NCBI RefSeq assembly: GCF_905233635.1
Contig: NZ_CAJODG010000006.1
Span: 1 to 64,000, forward strand
Length of the DNA: 64,000 bases
Direction of reading: 5' to 3'
DNA from: Selenomonas sp. AE3005
Lineage (GTDB): Bacteria > Bacillota > Negativicutes > Selenomonadales > Selenomonadaceae
Part shown: positions 1 to 9,610 of the stretch, piece by piece
How the letters are laid out: every line of letters starts with the position of its first letter
Numbering within the stretch: position 1 is the first letter of the stretch
Position numbers and translations under genes: made by a program
The notes under the pieces: model-generated
The model's input: only the letters and a program-made list of their open reading frames with translations
The model's database searches: none
What the model was told of the DNA's origin: nothing

Positions 1-172
1 CTATCCGCTGATAGGTCTTTTCCAGTGCCGTAATATCCATACCTCCAATACAATGGCGAAGCAGGCGGACGGGGTCATCTTTGCCAATCTGAAATTCAAG
101 ATTAAAAGGAAGAAATACTTGATAACTCCCTTCAAAAGACGTATAATCTTTCTGAGAATTTGGCTTTGTCAT
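1..172 (-). CDS. IS1182-type transposase, N-terminal fragment cut by window edge
   Basis: The minus strand reads open from an ATG through the window edge for 57 codons. The peptide contains FNLEFQIGKDDPVRLLRHCI, the N-terminal helix-rich region typical of IS1182/IS1380-like DDE transposases, which usually open with a 'PxDHPVRxL' segment. The catalytic domain lies outside the window, so intactness cannot be judged. It is followed by a RhuM-family gene, making this edge look accessory. The family name is moderately sure, the reading frame is sure. Confidence 0.7.
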   Translation of the reverse strand, partial: MTKPNSQKDYTSFEGSYQVFLPFNLEFQIGKDDPVRLLRHCIGGMDITALEKTYQRI

Positions 173-232
173 AACTAAATTCTACACCTAATCCCGAGGC
201 ATTCAAGCCCCGGGATTATATTTTTGTACATG

Positions 233-272
233 AAAAAGGGCTGCTGCACGTCATATTACGTGCAACAGCCCC
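233..272 (-). terminator. Rho-independent terminator after the RhuM gene
   Basis: A 13-bp stem (GGGCTGTTGCACG-type arm, one wobble) with an 8-nt loop is followed on the minus strand by five Ts. It sits about 30 bases past the RhuM stop codon. A second small palindrome (ATCCCG...CGGGAT, 191-216) lies between it and the transposase start; nothing else is visible in this gap. Confidence 0.8.
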
Positions 273-299
273 GTTCGTATTTGCTATATAATTTACTGA

Positions 300-1316
300 T
301 TATTTGTTCTGCAACGTATTATCTGCTTCCATCATCAGCCTGTCAAAATCGCTGACATAGGCTTTATCTTGCAACACTCTGTACTGTTCAAATTCACTTT
401 CAGCAAAGGCTTTGGCAATGGCCGCTGATACTTTGCCTTTATCATGGAGGATTTCCGCTTCATTGAATTGCAGGAAAGCGTCTAGCTTATCTGCCCAATC
501 AGCCATAGTCATCGGAATATGGCGGCGAGCCTGACGGGTAGCATAGTCCAGATACATTGTAACAATCTCGTTAAGTTCCTGCATTTCTTCTTTAGCAAGA
601 TAATTCTTGGCAATCGACACATCTGCCTTTACAATTTTGCCATCAGGAGCATTTTTCCATGAAGTCAGTCCCATGTGTTCCTTTTTATGGTCAGCTCTCT
701 GCATGATAAGTTCTTTGCCATAGTGCATTTTGTTCTGCACCGTGGCAAAGAACTCCCGTGTGGTCTTGCTATTGAGCGTGTAATCAACCGCAGTGGCATA
801 AATGTCCGTGATTTTCTGATAGAAGCGCCGCTCACTGGCGCGAATCTCCTGAATCTCAGAAATCAGATGGTCGAAATAATCTTCATCAAAAATCTGACCG
901 TTAATCAAACGGTTTTTGTCCAACACATAGCCCTGCTTGGCAAAAGTATCCAAAACTTTCGTTGCCCATTGACGGAACTGGATAGCACGCTGGGAATTTA
1001 CCTTGTATCCCACAGCGATAATTGCTGATAATGCGTAGAATTTATATTGATAGGTTTTGCCGTTATCTGCAACTTGTGCAAATTTTGCACAAGTTGAATT
1101 CTCATTCAGTTCCTCATCCGCAAATATTTTTTTCAGATGCTTGCCAATAACACTACGGTCAACCTCAAACAGCTCTCCCATAGCCTTCTGCGTCAGCCAC
1201 ACATCATGGTCCTGCACACGAACTTCGATAGAGTCAGCCCCGGCATCTTTGGTAAATACCAGAAAATCTACTGTACTGTTACGGATATTTGCCTTACTCG
1301 TTTTATCTTTTCCCAT
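300..1316 (-). CDS. RhuM family protein (virulence RhuM)
   Basis: This 338-residue protein matches the RhuM family, first noted in Salmonella pathogenicity island 3 and common in mobile and defence-rich regions. Residues about 35-75 (WLTQKAMGELFEVDRSVIGK) form a winged-helix-like DNA-binding segment shared with RhuM and Fic-linked proteins. The long helical remainder includes the conserved block FRQWATKVLDTFAKQGYVLD. The biochemical function of the family is unknown. Base composition is more A+T-rich than the neighbouring addAB genes, and a truncated transposase lies next to it, so acquisition by transfer is likely. Family assignment is firm; role is not. Confidence 0.85.
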   Translation of the reverse strand: MGKDKTSKANIRNSTVDFLVFTKDAGADSIEVRVQDHDVWLTQKAMGELFEVDRSVIGKHLKKIFADEELNENSTCAKFAQVADNGKTYQYKFYALSAIIAVGYKVNSQRAIQFRQWATKVLDTFAKQGYVLDKNRLINGQIFDEDYFDHLISEIQEIRASERRFYQKITDIYATAVDYTLNSKTTREFFATVQNKMHYGKELIMQRADHKKEHMGLTSWKNAPDGKIVKADVSIAKNYLAKEEMQELNEIVTMYLDYATRQARRHIPMTMADWADKLDAFLQFNEAEILHDKGKVSAAIAKAFAESEFEQYRVLQDKAYVSDFDRLMMEADNTLQNK

Positions 1317-1333
1317 TCATTACCCGCCTTCCT

Positions 1334-2122
1334 TCACCCCAGGGCCACATCCAAGGTCATCATCAGCGTAAATCCCACAGCAAAAGCAACTACGCCGATA
1401 TTACTGTGTTCGCCGGCTGACATTTCGGGTATCAGTTCTTCCACCACGACATAAATCATGGCACCGGCGGCGAAGGCCAGGAGATATGGCAGGATTGGCA
1501 GGACGAGGCTGGCAGCGGCGATGGTCAGCAGGGCACCAATTGGTTCAACTACGCCGGAGAGCATGCCGCTGAAGAAGGCTTTATGTTTCCCCATGCCTTC
1601 TGCCCGTAAGGGCAGGGATATAATCGCGCCTTCCGGGAAGTTTTGGATGGCGATACCGATGGACAGGGCCAGCGCACCGCTGAAAGTTATATCGGCATTG
1701 CCTGCCAGCCAGCCGGCAAAAACCACGCCCACCGCCATGCCCTCAGGAATATTATGCAGGGTTACGGCCAGCAGCAGCATAATATTTTTCGGCAGTTTGC
1801 ATTTTATGCCCTCTGCCTCTTGCGCGTCCATGTGCAAATGGGGAATGATATGGTCAAGGGCCAGCAGGAACAGCGTCCCGGCCCAAAAGCCGATGACAGC
1901 CGGCAGAAAAGCCATTTTCCCCATAGCCGCACTGCCCTCCATCGCCGGAATCAACAGGCTCCAGACAGAGGCCGCCACCATGACACCGGTAGCAAAGCCG
2001 GTCAGTCCTTTCTGCACGCCCGGCTTTAGTTCTTTTTTCAGTATGTAAACACAGGCGGCTCCCAACGTGGTTCCCAAAAAGGGAATCAGCAGTCCCTGCA
2101 TTACTTCGATTGACAATCGCAC
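1334..2122 (-). CDS. ZIP family divalent metal transporter
   Basis: A 262-residue integral membrane protein with about eight hydrophobic segments. It carries the ZIP signature HNIPEG in TM4 (about residue 124) and the paired NFPEG in TM5 (about residue 160), which together build the binuclear metal site in ZIP carriers such as ZupT. It should import Zn2+, Fe2+ or Mn2+ across the inner membrane; the sequence does not fix the metal. A histidine-containing acidic loop (IIPHLHMDAQEAEG) precedes TM4. It starts 9 bases after the addA stop and may be the last gene of the addBA transcription unit. Confidence 0.9.
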   Translation of the reverse strand: MRLSIEVMQGLLIPFLGTTLGAACVYILKKELKPGVQKGLTGFATGVMVAASVWSLLIPAMEGSAAMGKMAFLPAVIGFWAGTLFLLALDHIIPHLHMDAQEAEGIKCKLPKNIMLLLAVTLHNIPEGMAVGVVFAGWLAGNADITFSGALALSIGIAIQNFPEGAIISLPLRAEGMGKHKAFFSGMLSGVVEPIGALLTIAAASLVLPILPYLLAFAAGAMIYVVVEELIPEMSAGEHSNIGVVAFAVGFTLMMTLDVALG

Positions 2123-2130
2123 CGCCTCCT

Positions 2131-5100
2131 TTACTCTGCTTTATCCATCGGGACAAAGCTGCCATTCTGCAAAAGATACAAATACGAACGGCTCACCTTG
2201 CGCCCTAAGATGGCCTCCACGGCGTTTTTATACATATCCAGCTGAATCTGATAGCGCCGCCGTATGCGGTCATGGTCGGTCAGCCTGTCAGTCTTATAGT
2301 CGATGAGGATAAGCTCCCCTGCCGCTGTTTCCACCAGCAGGTCAATCACGCCCTGGGTAAATACCAGTTCCTTTTCCTCCTGCACTTCGGGGTAAAAGTC
2401 CTTAGCGCGCAGCATACGGCTGAAGGGCAGTTCCCGATATACGTGTGGTGCGGCCTGCACCAGCCGGCCGATTTCCGAGTCAAAGAATCCCTGTATGCCC
2501 TTGATATAAACAACCTTGCCGGCATCCTCCGGCAGTATGCCTTTGACCTCCATCGCCGCTACCTGTTTTTTTATTCCCTGATAGCTGATATCGCCGGCAA
2601 AATCCAGCCGCTGCATGACGGTGTGCATAATGGTGCCCCGTTCCATAGCGGAGATTTTCTTTTCCTGCTCCTGCAAAAAACGTGGCTGCGGCCAGTCCGT
2701 GGTATCCTTGGCGGCCACGGCGGTGACAGCATTGGTGTCAGTGTCCACGGCCTCCAGTTCTTCATTGTCATGCATGACGATGAGCTGCCGGGGGCCGGGA
2801 ACTTCTTCTTCCCAAGCCTGATTATCAGCAAAGCGCCGTTTTATTTCCGTGACGGTGAGTTTGGCCGGTACGTTTGCCAGTCCGCGGTCCTCATATTGCC
2901 AGCTCAGCAGGGACTCCACGCTGTCCTTAGCCGACGATGACGGCATGGGTTTAAGGGCAGCTGCCGCCTGCAATAGTTCGTCCTGCTTGCTTTCCTGCGG
3001 CGCTCCTGCGGCCAGTTCTGATTCCTGATAGAGGTTAATCTTTATCTGCGCCTCGGGTTCAAGCTGTTTTTCCAGACCGCCGTCAGCGCTTATGCCGGCC
3101 ATTTCCCACAGGGGGCCAGCCGCACTGTGCCGGCATAAGGCCGCTGCCACCCAGTCAAGATAACTGTCGGCCTTGGTGATGGCAAAGTCCGGCAGCTGGT
3201 ATTCTTCCCGGTCAGCGTAACGGCAATAGCCCTGCGCTTTTTTTTCGCTGTTTTTGCCGGGGAGTACACCCGTCAGTATCAGCTTTTCCCGGGCTCTGGT
3301 CATGGCCACGTAGAGAATCCGCATTTCCTCAGCCTTGGATTCGCCCCGTATTTTGGCGGCCACCGCCTGCCAGGGCAGGGATTTGTAGATTTGCCGTCCC
3401 ATCCGGGAACGCTGGGCCAGGCGCACGCCAATCCCGAGTTCCTTATGCCGCAGGAAGGTTCCCTGCGCGTCACGCAGGTTAAATTTCTTGGCAATATCTG
3501 CCACAATCACCACGGGAAATTCCAAGCCCTTGCTGCGGTGGATACTCATAATCCGCACGACATTTTCGCTCGCCCCCAGGGTACGGGCTACCGACAAGTC
3601 CGTATCGCGTTTCTGCAGATTCTCGATAAAGCGCAGGAACCGGAACAGTCCGCGGTAATTACTGCGTTCATATTCTGCAGCTCTGTCGGCCAGCATGCGC
3701 AGATTGGCCTGACGCAGCAGGCCGCCCTTCAAGCCGCCCACATAGTCATAATAACCTGTTTCCCGGTACAGGAGCCAGATGAGTTCCGGCACGCTGTGGC
3801 TGGCGGCAAAACGCCGCCAGCGGGCCAGTTCCGCCTGAAAGTCCGCCGTCCGTGCGGCCAGTTCCTGTGGCAGACTGCTGTCCACGGAAAAGCTGGCCAA
3901 CAGGCCGTCATATAAATCCCCCGTCGCCGAGGCCAGGCGGATTTGCGTGAGTTCCGTCATGGAAAAGCCGCCGATAGGCGAGGCGAGCACGGCGGCCAAA
4001 GGAATATCCTGCCGCACGTTGTCAATTACGGTCAGCAGGGCCAGCACCAGCCGTACTTCGGGGGCCTCAAAATAGCCGCCGTCCACATCAGCATAAGCCG
4101 GGACGCTGTTTTTCCGCAGGGCCTCGAGCAAAATATTGGCCTTGCCGCTCACGGCACGCATGAGCACAGCAATATCACGGAAAGCCAACGGACGGTAGCT
4201 GTCCGTATCCTTGTCTTTGACCATATAGCCCTGTTCCATGAGCTGGCTGATACGCCGGGCAATATACGCGGCCTCCAGATTAAAGCCGGAGAGGTCCTCA
4301 CCTTCCTCATCGCCCGCACCAGGCTTGCCGTCTTTTTCCTGTACTTCCCGCTGAATCAAATCCAGTTCCAGCGCGCCGGCAGCTCCGGCAAAAGTATGTT
4401 CGTGTTCCTCATAAGCCGCCCCGGGATACAGTTTACTGTTCGCGTCGTAGGCAATTTCCACCGCCTCCTTGGTCATAATCTGGTCAAAGATAAAGTTTAT
4501 CGGTGCCAGTACCTCCCGGCGGCTGCGGAAATTTTTCTTCATGTTTATAAGCTGATTTTTATCGTCTGCCTGCGGCTCTAACGGGAAACTATCATATTTC
4601 GCCTGGAAAAGATACGGGTCAGCCAGGCGGAAACGGTAAATACTCTGTTTCACATCACCCACGGTAAAGCGGTTGTTATCCCGGGCAATGAGGTTTAATA
4701 TCGCCTCCTGCACGCCGTTGGTATCCTGATATTCATCGACCATAATGGATTTATACTTTGCCTGCAAAGCCAGGGCCGTTTCTGTGGGCACAATTGCCGC
4801 CCCGTCATCAGCCGTACACAAAATGGCCAGCGCATAATGCTCCAAGTCGTTAAAATCGAGGATATTACGCTCCTTCTTAGCCGCTTGCAAAGCCCGGCCA
4901 AAATCCAGGGCCAGGCCGGCGTAAACAGCCGCCGCGCGGTGATTGGCGGCAATATCCTCCTCTATCTGCGCGGCCTCCTGGCTAAGATAGTTTTCCGCAA
5001 ATTTTTTCAGCGCCTTTTTGACAGCGTCCCGGCGTGCGTTGAATTCTTCCCTGATATCCGGGTACAGATTTTTTAAATCGCTGTAGACTTTGCCGCGCAT

Positions 5101-6000
5101 GGCTGTCCAGGAAAACTTCCCGACCTGACGGGCCAGTTCGTCCCATTTGGCTGCGTCCGGCTTATGTTCCAGTACATTAAAGGCCTCGCGGATAGCGTCC
5201 AGACCGGCTAAATCCTGCTGTATCAGTTCTGCATATGGCACCCAGGCGGCGGTGAGCGCCGGGTCCTCTGTGCCGGCAGTCAGCCCGGCGGTTTCCTCGT
5301 ACTCGCTGATAACCGTCATAAGGCCGGCCCGCATTTCCGGTACAGCTGCCGTCAGCCACGGCGAATCCGCAATACTCTGCCCCTGCCCCTCCTGCTGGCT
5401 TAACAGCCACTTTTCGGGGAACGGCTGGCTTTGGGCAAAATTATGCAGGTCGAGTATGGCTTTTTTTACCTCGTCGTCGCCCTGCTCATCGCCGTAATCG
5501 TCCATAAAGGAAATAAACTCCTCCCAGGCCGGCAATTGTTCTGCTGCCAGCGGCCGCTCGTATTTATCTTCCAGCAGGGATTCGAGCGTGTCGTTTTTCA
5601 GCAGGACGAGCTCCTGTTCACTGGCCAGACGAAATTTTGGATCCACGTCCAGGGATTCGATATGCTGGCGGATAAGCCGCTGGCAGAAGGAATGGAAGGT
5701 GCAGATATCAGCCCCGGTCAGGAGTACCATCTGCCGTTCCAGCCGGGCTGCCTCTTCCTTTTTGGCCGCGGCCGCCAGTTCCCTGGCCAGCGCCCCCTCA
5801 ATGCGTTCACGCATTTCGGCCGCCGCCGCATTGGTAAAGGTCACCACTAAAAGCTCATCAACGTCCAGTTCACCTGCAGTAAGCTGGCGGATAATACGCT
5901 CCACCAGCACCCGGGTTTTGCCGGAACCGGCAGCGGCAGCCACCAGGATATTCCGCCCGCGGGCCTTAATGGCTGCCAGTTGGTCATTGGTGTATGGCAT
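2131..6000 (-). CDS. addA: ATP-dependent helicase/nuclease subunit A
   Basis: AddA of the AddAB (RexAB) complex, which resects double-strand breaks and loads RecA. At 1289 residues it is close to the usual 1200-1250. It shows the UvrD-type helicase motifs: Walker A AAAGSGKT (22-29), VDEYQDTN (Walker B/motif II, about 415), VTFTNAAAAEMRER (motif Ia) and VAMTRAREKL (motif VI). The C-terminal RecB-type nuclease has GVIDLL...LILIDYKTD with the catalytic Asp and Lys. Its start overlaps the end of addB by 17 bases, so the two are translationally coupled. No recBCD genes are seen here. Confidence 0.97.
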   Translation of the reverse strand: MPYTNDQLAAIKARGRNILVAAAAGSGKTRVLVERIIRQLTAGELDVDELLVVTFTNAAAAEMRERIEGALARELAAAAKKEEAARLERQMVLLTGADICTFHSFCQRLIRQHIESLDVDPKFRLASEQELVLLKNDTLESLLEDKYERPLAAEQLPAWEEFISFMDDYGDEQGDDEVKKAILDLHNFAQSQPFPEKWLLSQQEGQGQSIADSPWLTAAVPEMRAGLMTVISEYEETAGLTAGTEDPALTAAWVPYAELIQQDLAGLDAIREAFNVLEHKPDAAKWDELARQVGKFSWTAMRGKVYSDLKNLYPDIREEFNARRDAVKKALKKFAENYLSQEAAQIEEDIAANHRAAAVYAGLALDFGRALQAAKKERNILDFNDLEHYALAILCTADDGAAIVPTETALALQAKYKSIMVDEYQDTNGVQEAILNLIARDNNRFTVGDVKQSIYRFRLADPYLFQAKYDSFPLEPQADDKNQLINMKKNFRSRREVLAPINFIFDQIMTKEAVEIAYDANSKLYPGAAYEEHEHTFAGAAGALELDLIQREVQEKDGKPGAGDEEGEDLSGFNLEAAYIARRISQLMEQGYMVKDKDTDSYRPLAFRDIAVLMRAVSGKANILLEALRKNSVPAYADVDGGYFEAPEVRLVLALLTVIDNVRQDIPLAAVLASPIGGFSMTELTQIRLASATGDLYDGLLASFSVDSSLPQELAARTADFQAELARWRRFAASHSVPELIWLLYRETGYYDYVGGLKGGLLRQANLRMLADRAAEYERSNYRGLFRFLRFIENLQKRDTDLSVARTLGASENVVRIMSIHRSKGLEFPVVIVADIAKKFNLRDAQGTFLRHKELGIGVRLAQRSRMGRQIYKSLPWQAVAAKIRGESKAEEMRILYVAMTRAREKLILTGVLPGKNSEKKAQGYCRYADREEYQLPDFAITKADSYLDWVAAALCRHSAAGPLWEMAGISADGGLEKQLEPEAQIKINLYQESELAAGAPQESKQDELLQAAAALKPMPSSSAKDSVESLLSWQYEDRGLANVPAKLTVTEIKRRFADNQAWEEEVPGPRQLIVMHDNEELEAVDTDTNAVTAVAAKDTTDWPQPRFLQEQEKKISAMERGTIMHTVMQRLDFAGDISYQGIKKQVAAMEVKGILPEDAGKVVYIKGIQGFFDSEIGRLVQAAPHVYRELPFSRMLRAKDFYPEVQEEKELVFTQGVIDLLVETAAGELILIDYKTDRLTDHDRIRRRYQIQLDMYKNAVEAILGRKVSRSYLYLLQNGSFVPMDKAE

Positions 6001-9000
6001 CGGCTAAATCCTCTCTTCCTATTTTTTCCGCCATGCGGCGTTCCATTTCTTCCTCGTCAAAATTGCTCACTTCGTTGTAAGCATAACCATCTACGCCCAG
6101 GTCAAAGCCGCAGAGAACACGGTAATTGCAATACCTGCAGGCCGTGCGTTCGGAATTTTTATCGTAGCGGCAGGGATTTACCCGGATATCACCGTCTAAA
6201 ATCGCCCGGCCGGTGTCGCGCAGAATATAATCCACATAGCCCAGCATGAGTTCAAATTCCTGCTGCGTGCGGATATAATGCCCCTTGATGGTAGCGCTGT
6301 CCAGCTCCCCGTCTTTTTTTGTCTGCGGCTTGATATGTTCCAGGTTAGCGTCAATACTGCGGATAACATCCATATCAGCCAGCACCCAGCCGGGCATGGT
6401 AAGTTTCTTTTTGACAGCCTCTGCCATCGCCTCACTGCTCAGGCGTGTGTCCGTGACAATGGTCGGATTATGGAGCAGCGCATAGAGAATGCCGGCCGGC
6501 AGTCGTTCCGTATCCTGCTGTTTTAACAGTTCCTTGGCCACCAGCACATAGACCAGCAGCTGCAGTTTCAGCCCGTAATAAACCTCAAAGAGATTGATAG
6601 CCGCCTGCCCGGTCTTGTAGTCCAGCACCAAAAAGTAGGGATTTTCCTGATGAACGTCCAAACGGTCAATCTGCCCCTTTAAGGACAGGGAATAGCCATT
6701 GCCCAGCGGCAGGGGGGTGAGTTGTACTTTGTCAGCAGCGTGGCCAAAGCCCTCCTCAAAATACGCCGGCTGAAACTCTGACATGGCCGCCCAGGCTGAC
6801 AAGTGATTGACAGCCTGCAGGGCCACAGCCTCCATGCGCCGCTTGTAATGGCGGTAATCGGGACGGCTCAACAGGATTTCGCTTTGCAGGCGCGGTGCAA
6901 TCTCCTCCACTAAATCATGGCAGATAGCACCGCGTTTATCCTCCGGCACGTCCTGCCAGCGGCGGTTGTAGTCACGGCTTACCATCTCGCCATACTCGCG
7001 AATAACTTCATGCAGCAGCTGGCCTAAGTCCATGTGACGGAACTCGTAGGTACGCCGTTCCGTCAGTTTCAGGCCGTAGCTGGCAAAATGGGCAAAGGGA
7101 CAGCGGCGGAATTGTTCAAACTGGGTAACACTGCCGCGCAGAAATTTGCCCCGTAAGTAGATAGCTCTGGCAAGCTCCGGGGGAATGTTCTCCACCTGCG
7201 CCTGCGGCGCGAGGCCGGCCAGAGCCAGCTGCAGGGGACGCTGCAAAGCAGCCTGGGACAGTGCCCAGTTATAAACGTCCTGCCAAAACTCGTCCATTTC
7301 GCCTTCATCGCGCCGACCGCGCAGGGCACTGGCCAGTCCTGACACCGCTGGCCCGGGCGCAGCAAGCTGCTGTATATCATGCCGCCCCAGAGTTTCCAAC
7401 GGAATGGATACGGTCTCCAGCTCCGGAAAACACTGCCGCAAGCGTCCCACCAGCGAGGCCGGCTGCAGGCCGCTGCCCTCCTCGTCCGCCAGGGCGTAGG
7501 AAATCCAAAGATAATCACTAGCCTCCGTAAAGCCACGGTAGAGCACAAAACGCTCACCGAAACTACGCTCCTGCCCGCCCCGGGAAATAACGGCCGTTCC
7601 CCCGTTATCGGCCGGCATTTTGGCTAAGGCCTCTGCTAAATGCAGCCTATCGGCATCAGTGAACATGCCTGTATCCACTGTGCGCCGGGGCATGGTGCCG
7701 GCATTGGCCCCCAGAATATACAGGGCTTTCGTGCCTGCCAGACTGTTCTGGTCAAACATTGCCACAGTCACATAATCAAGACCGGGGGGAATCAGAGATA
7801 AGGACACCGCGTCCAGACCATCACCCAGGACAGACGCAAAATCACTCAGACTAAGTTTTTCCTGGCCGCTTATCTCCACCAGCTGGTCAAAGAAGGCCAT
7901 GATATCAGCCCAAATCTGCCGATGTTCGGCAGCCTCGGCCAGCCGGCCTTCGCCTTCGGCCACTTCCTGCCACTTGGCCAGATGAGCCGGCACTTCCAGG
8001 GCTATGAGAAAATCATACAGTGCCTGCACCTGACTTGTCACCGTGTCTGCCTGACGAATTGACTGGTCAAAAACCGCCAAGTCTGCCACAGCCTGACGCC
8101 GCAGGCCGTCTATGAGCACCAGACGCTGCTGCGTTTCCGCGTCCACGGCCTCGTCCTCCCCGTCCAGCGAGTAACGGCGGTGCCAGTTCCAGTCTTCAGC
8201 CTGCAGCCAGCGTTTACGGCCGCGCAGGCCAAACTCCAGCACATAGTTTTCCAGTTTGTCCACGTCTTCCTGCACCAACGGGAAAAAGCCCGTGCGCAGG
8301 CAGCGGAAGATATTTTCGTAGTTCCAGCCCTTCTGTACCACTTCCAGGCTGGAACGCAGGAGTTCGGCCAGTGGGTGATGGATACTCTGACGCCGCCCGT
8401 CCTGAAAGAAGGGAATGCCGTAATCCTGAAAGACCAGCGGCAAAATGCCATCGTAATCTTCCGCATTGCGAATGAGGACGCCGATTTCCCGGTAACGATA
8501 GCCTTTCTCCCTTACCAGACGCAGGATATCGGCTGCCGCCGTTTCGAGTTCTATGCGGCGGTTGGCCGCCTCCACCAGCCGTATATTTTCCGGCTTGCCT
8601 GCTGCTGCCTCCACCTGCCCAAACAGCCTGGCCTCCAGCCATTTCAGCTCAGGATTATGCGCCCGCTGATTCTCCGTCAACAGGGTAACCGGCTGCCAAA
8701 ACCCCGTCTGTCCCGGGGCCAGTTGCTGCATTAACCGGCAGATATTTTCCAGCGTGCGATAAGGACGGTTAAAGAGTCCGGCCTCACTTTTGTTTTCTGC
8801 CAGCTGAAAATTCACCTGTCCCCCCGTCAGGGCCTCACCCTGCATAGGCAGGGTAATATGTACCTTGTCTGCCGCGGCCAGAATCGCCGCGAGCACATTC
8901 ATTTCCTGCGGATTGAAAAAAACAAAGCCGTCTATCCAGACTTCTGCCCCCTGCAGGAGCTGCGCCTCGGGAATTTTTTCCGCCAGCAGATTCATCAGGT

Positions 9001-9556
9001 CCTCCGCATCATTTTTGCGGCCGGCCATGGCCGCGGCGAACTCATCAGCCAGGGTGCTGAGTTCGCGCACCTTGCCCGACAGGCGTTCCTGTCCTTTCCC
9101 CACCATAGCAGCAGCCTGCCGCAGGGTATTCGTGCTCAGGCGGTAACTCTTAATTTCCTTGATGGCCTCCGATAACGTTTCCGTAAAACCGCGCTGCCGG
9201 GCCGCCCGGGCAAATACCGTCAGGTCTTTGTCCTTCTGATGGCGGAGCAGGAGCTTTTGCAGCAGCAGGCGCCGCCCTACATCACTTATACGGGGCAGGT
9301 CGCCGCCGGTTTCCAGCAGTATCTGCCGCGCAAAACGGCGGAAACCAAAGACATAGGCCCGAAAAAAGCCCTGTCCCGTCTGTTCCATCATGGTGGCCAG
9401 TTCCCGTTCCGTCTTATAGGTCATGTGTTCCGGCAGCAGCAGGATAAGTGCCGGCCCTAAAGGCCGTGCCGTCATTTCCTGCTGCATGGCCTGCAGGCAG
9501 GCATGTGTCTTGCCAGTACCGGCACGGCCAATGATGAAATCTAACTTTGCTGTCAT
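5984..9556 (-). CDS. addB: ATP-dependent helicase/deoxyribonuclease subunit B
   Basis: AddB, 1190 residues, partner of AddA. The N terminus has a Walker A site GRAGTGKT (10-17). The C-terminal nuclease shows VLDYKTGQA and downstream QLLVYV. Four cysteines of the AddB iron-sulfur staple are present: one in FRRCPFAHF and three in CRYCNYRVLC near the end. The gene overlaps addA. It begins about 20 bases after a terminator that closes the preceding PaaK-like gene, so addB should have its own promoter, though none is obvious in that short gap. Confidence 0.96.
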   Translation of the reverse strand: MTAKLDFIIGRAGTGKTHACLQAMQQEMTARPLGPALILLLPEHMTYKTERELATMMEQTGQGFFRAYVFGFRRFARQILLETGGDLPRISDVGRRLLLQKLLLRHQKDKDLTVFARAARQRGFTETLSEAIKEIKSYRLSTNTLRQAAAMVGKGQERLSGKVRELSTLADEFAAAMAGRKNDAEDLMNLLAEKIPEAQLLQGAEVWIDGFVFFNPQEMNVLAAILAAADKVHITLPMQGEALTGGQVNFQLAENKSEAGLFNRPYRTLENICRLMQQLAPGQTGFWQPVTLLTENQRAHNPELKWLEARLFGQVEAAAGKPENIRLVEAANRRIELETAAADILRLVREKGYRYREIGVLIRNAEDYDGILPLVFQDYGIPFFQDGRRQSIHHPLAELLRSSLEVVQKGWNYENIFRCLRTGFFPLVQEDVDKLENYVLEFGLRGRKRWLQAEDWNWHRRYSLDGEDEAVDAETQQRLVLIDGLRRQAVADLAVFDQSIRQADTVTSQVQALYDFLIALEVPAHLAKWQEVAEGEGRLAEAAEHRQIWADIMAFFDQLVEISGQEKLSLSDFASVLGDGLDAVSLSLIPPGLDYVTVAMFDQNSLAGTKALYILGANAGTMPRRTVDTGMFTDADRLHLAEALAKMPADNGGTAVISRGGQERSFGERFVLYRGFTEASDYLWISYALADEEGSGLQPASLVGRLRQCFPELETVSIPLETLGRHDIQQLAAPGPAVSGLASALRGRRDEGEMDEFWQDVYNWALSQAALQRPLQLALAGLAPQAQVENIPPELARAIYLRGKFLRGSVTQFEQFRRCPFAHFASYGLKLTERRTYEFRHMDLGQLLHEVIREYGEMVSRDYNRRWQDVPEDKRGAICHDLVEEIAPRLQSEILLSRPDYRHYKRRMEAVALQAVNHLSAWAAMSEFQPAYFEEGFGHAADKVQLTPLPLGNGYSLSLKGQIDRLDVHQENPYFLVLDYKTGQAAINLFEVYYGLKLQLLVYVLVAKELLKQQDTERLPAGILYALLHNPTIVTDTRLSSEAMAEAVKKKLTMPGWVLADMDVIRSIDANLEHIKPQTKKDGELDSATIKGHYIRTQQEFELMLGYVDYILRDTGRAILDGDIRVNPCRYDKNSERTACRYCNYRVLCGFDLGVDGYAYNEVSNFDEEEMERRMAEKIGREDLADAIHQ

Positions 9557-9573
9557 TCTTATTCCTCAACTAG

Positions 9574-9597
9574 AAAAGCCTCCCTATAAAGGGAGGC
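9574..9597 (-). terminator. Terminator between the PaaK-like gene and addB
   Basis: A 7-bp perfect stem GCCTCCC/GGGAGGC with a 6-nt loop is followed on the minus strand by TTTT. It lies just after the PaaK-like stop and just before the addB start, separating two minus-strand transcription units. Confidence 0.8.
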
Positions 9598-9610
9598 CGT
9601 TTAACATATC

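Noticed and set aside
1857..2165. Overlapping frames inside the ZIP and addA genes
   Set aside because: Shadow frames of well-supported genes with no independent signals.
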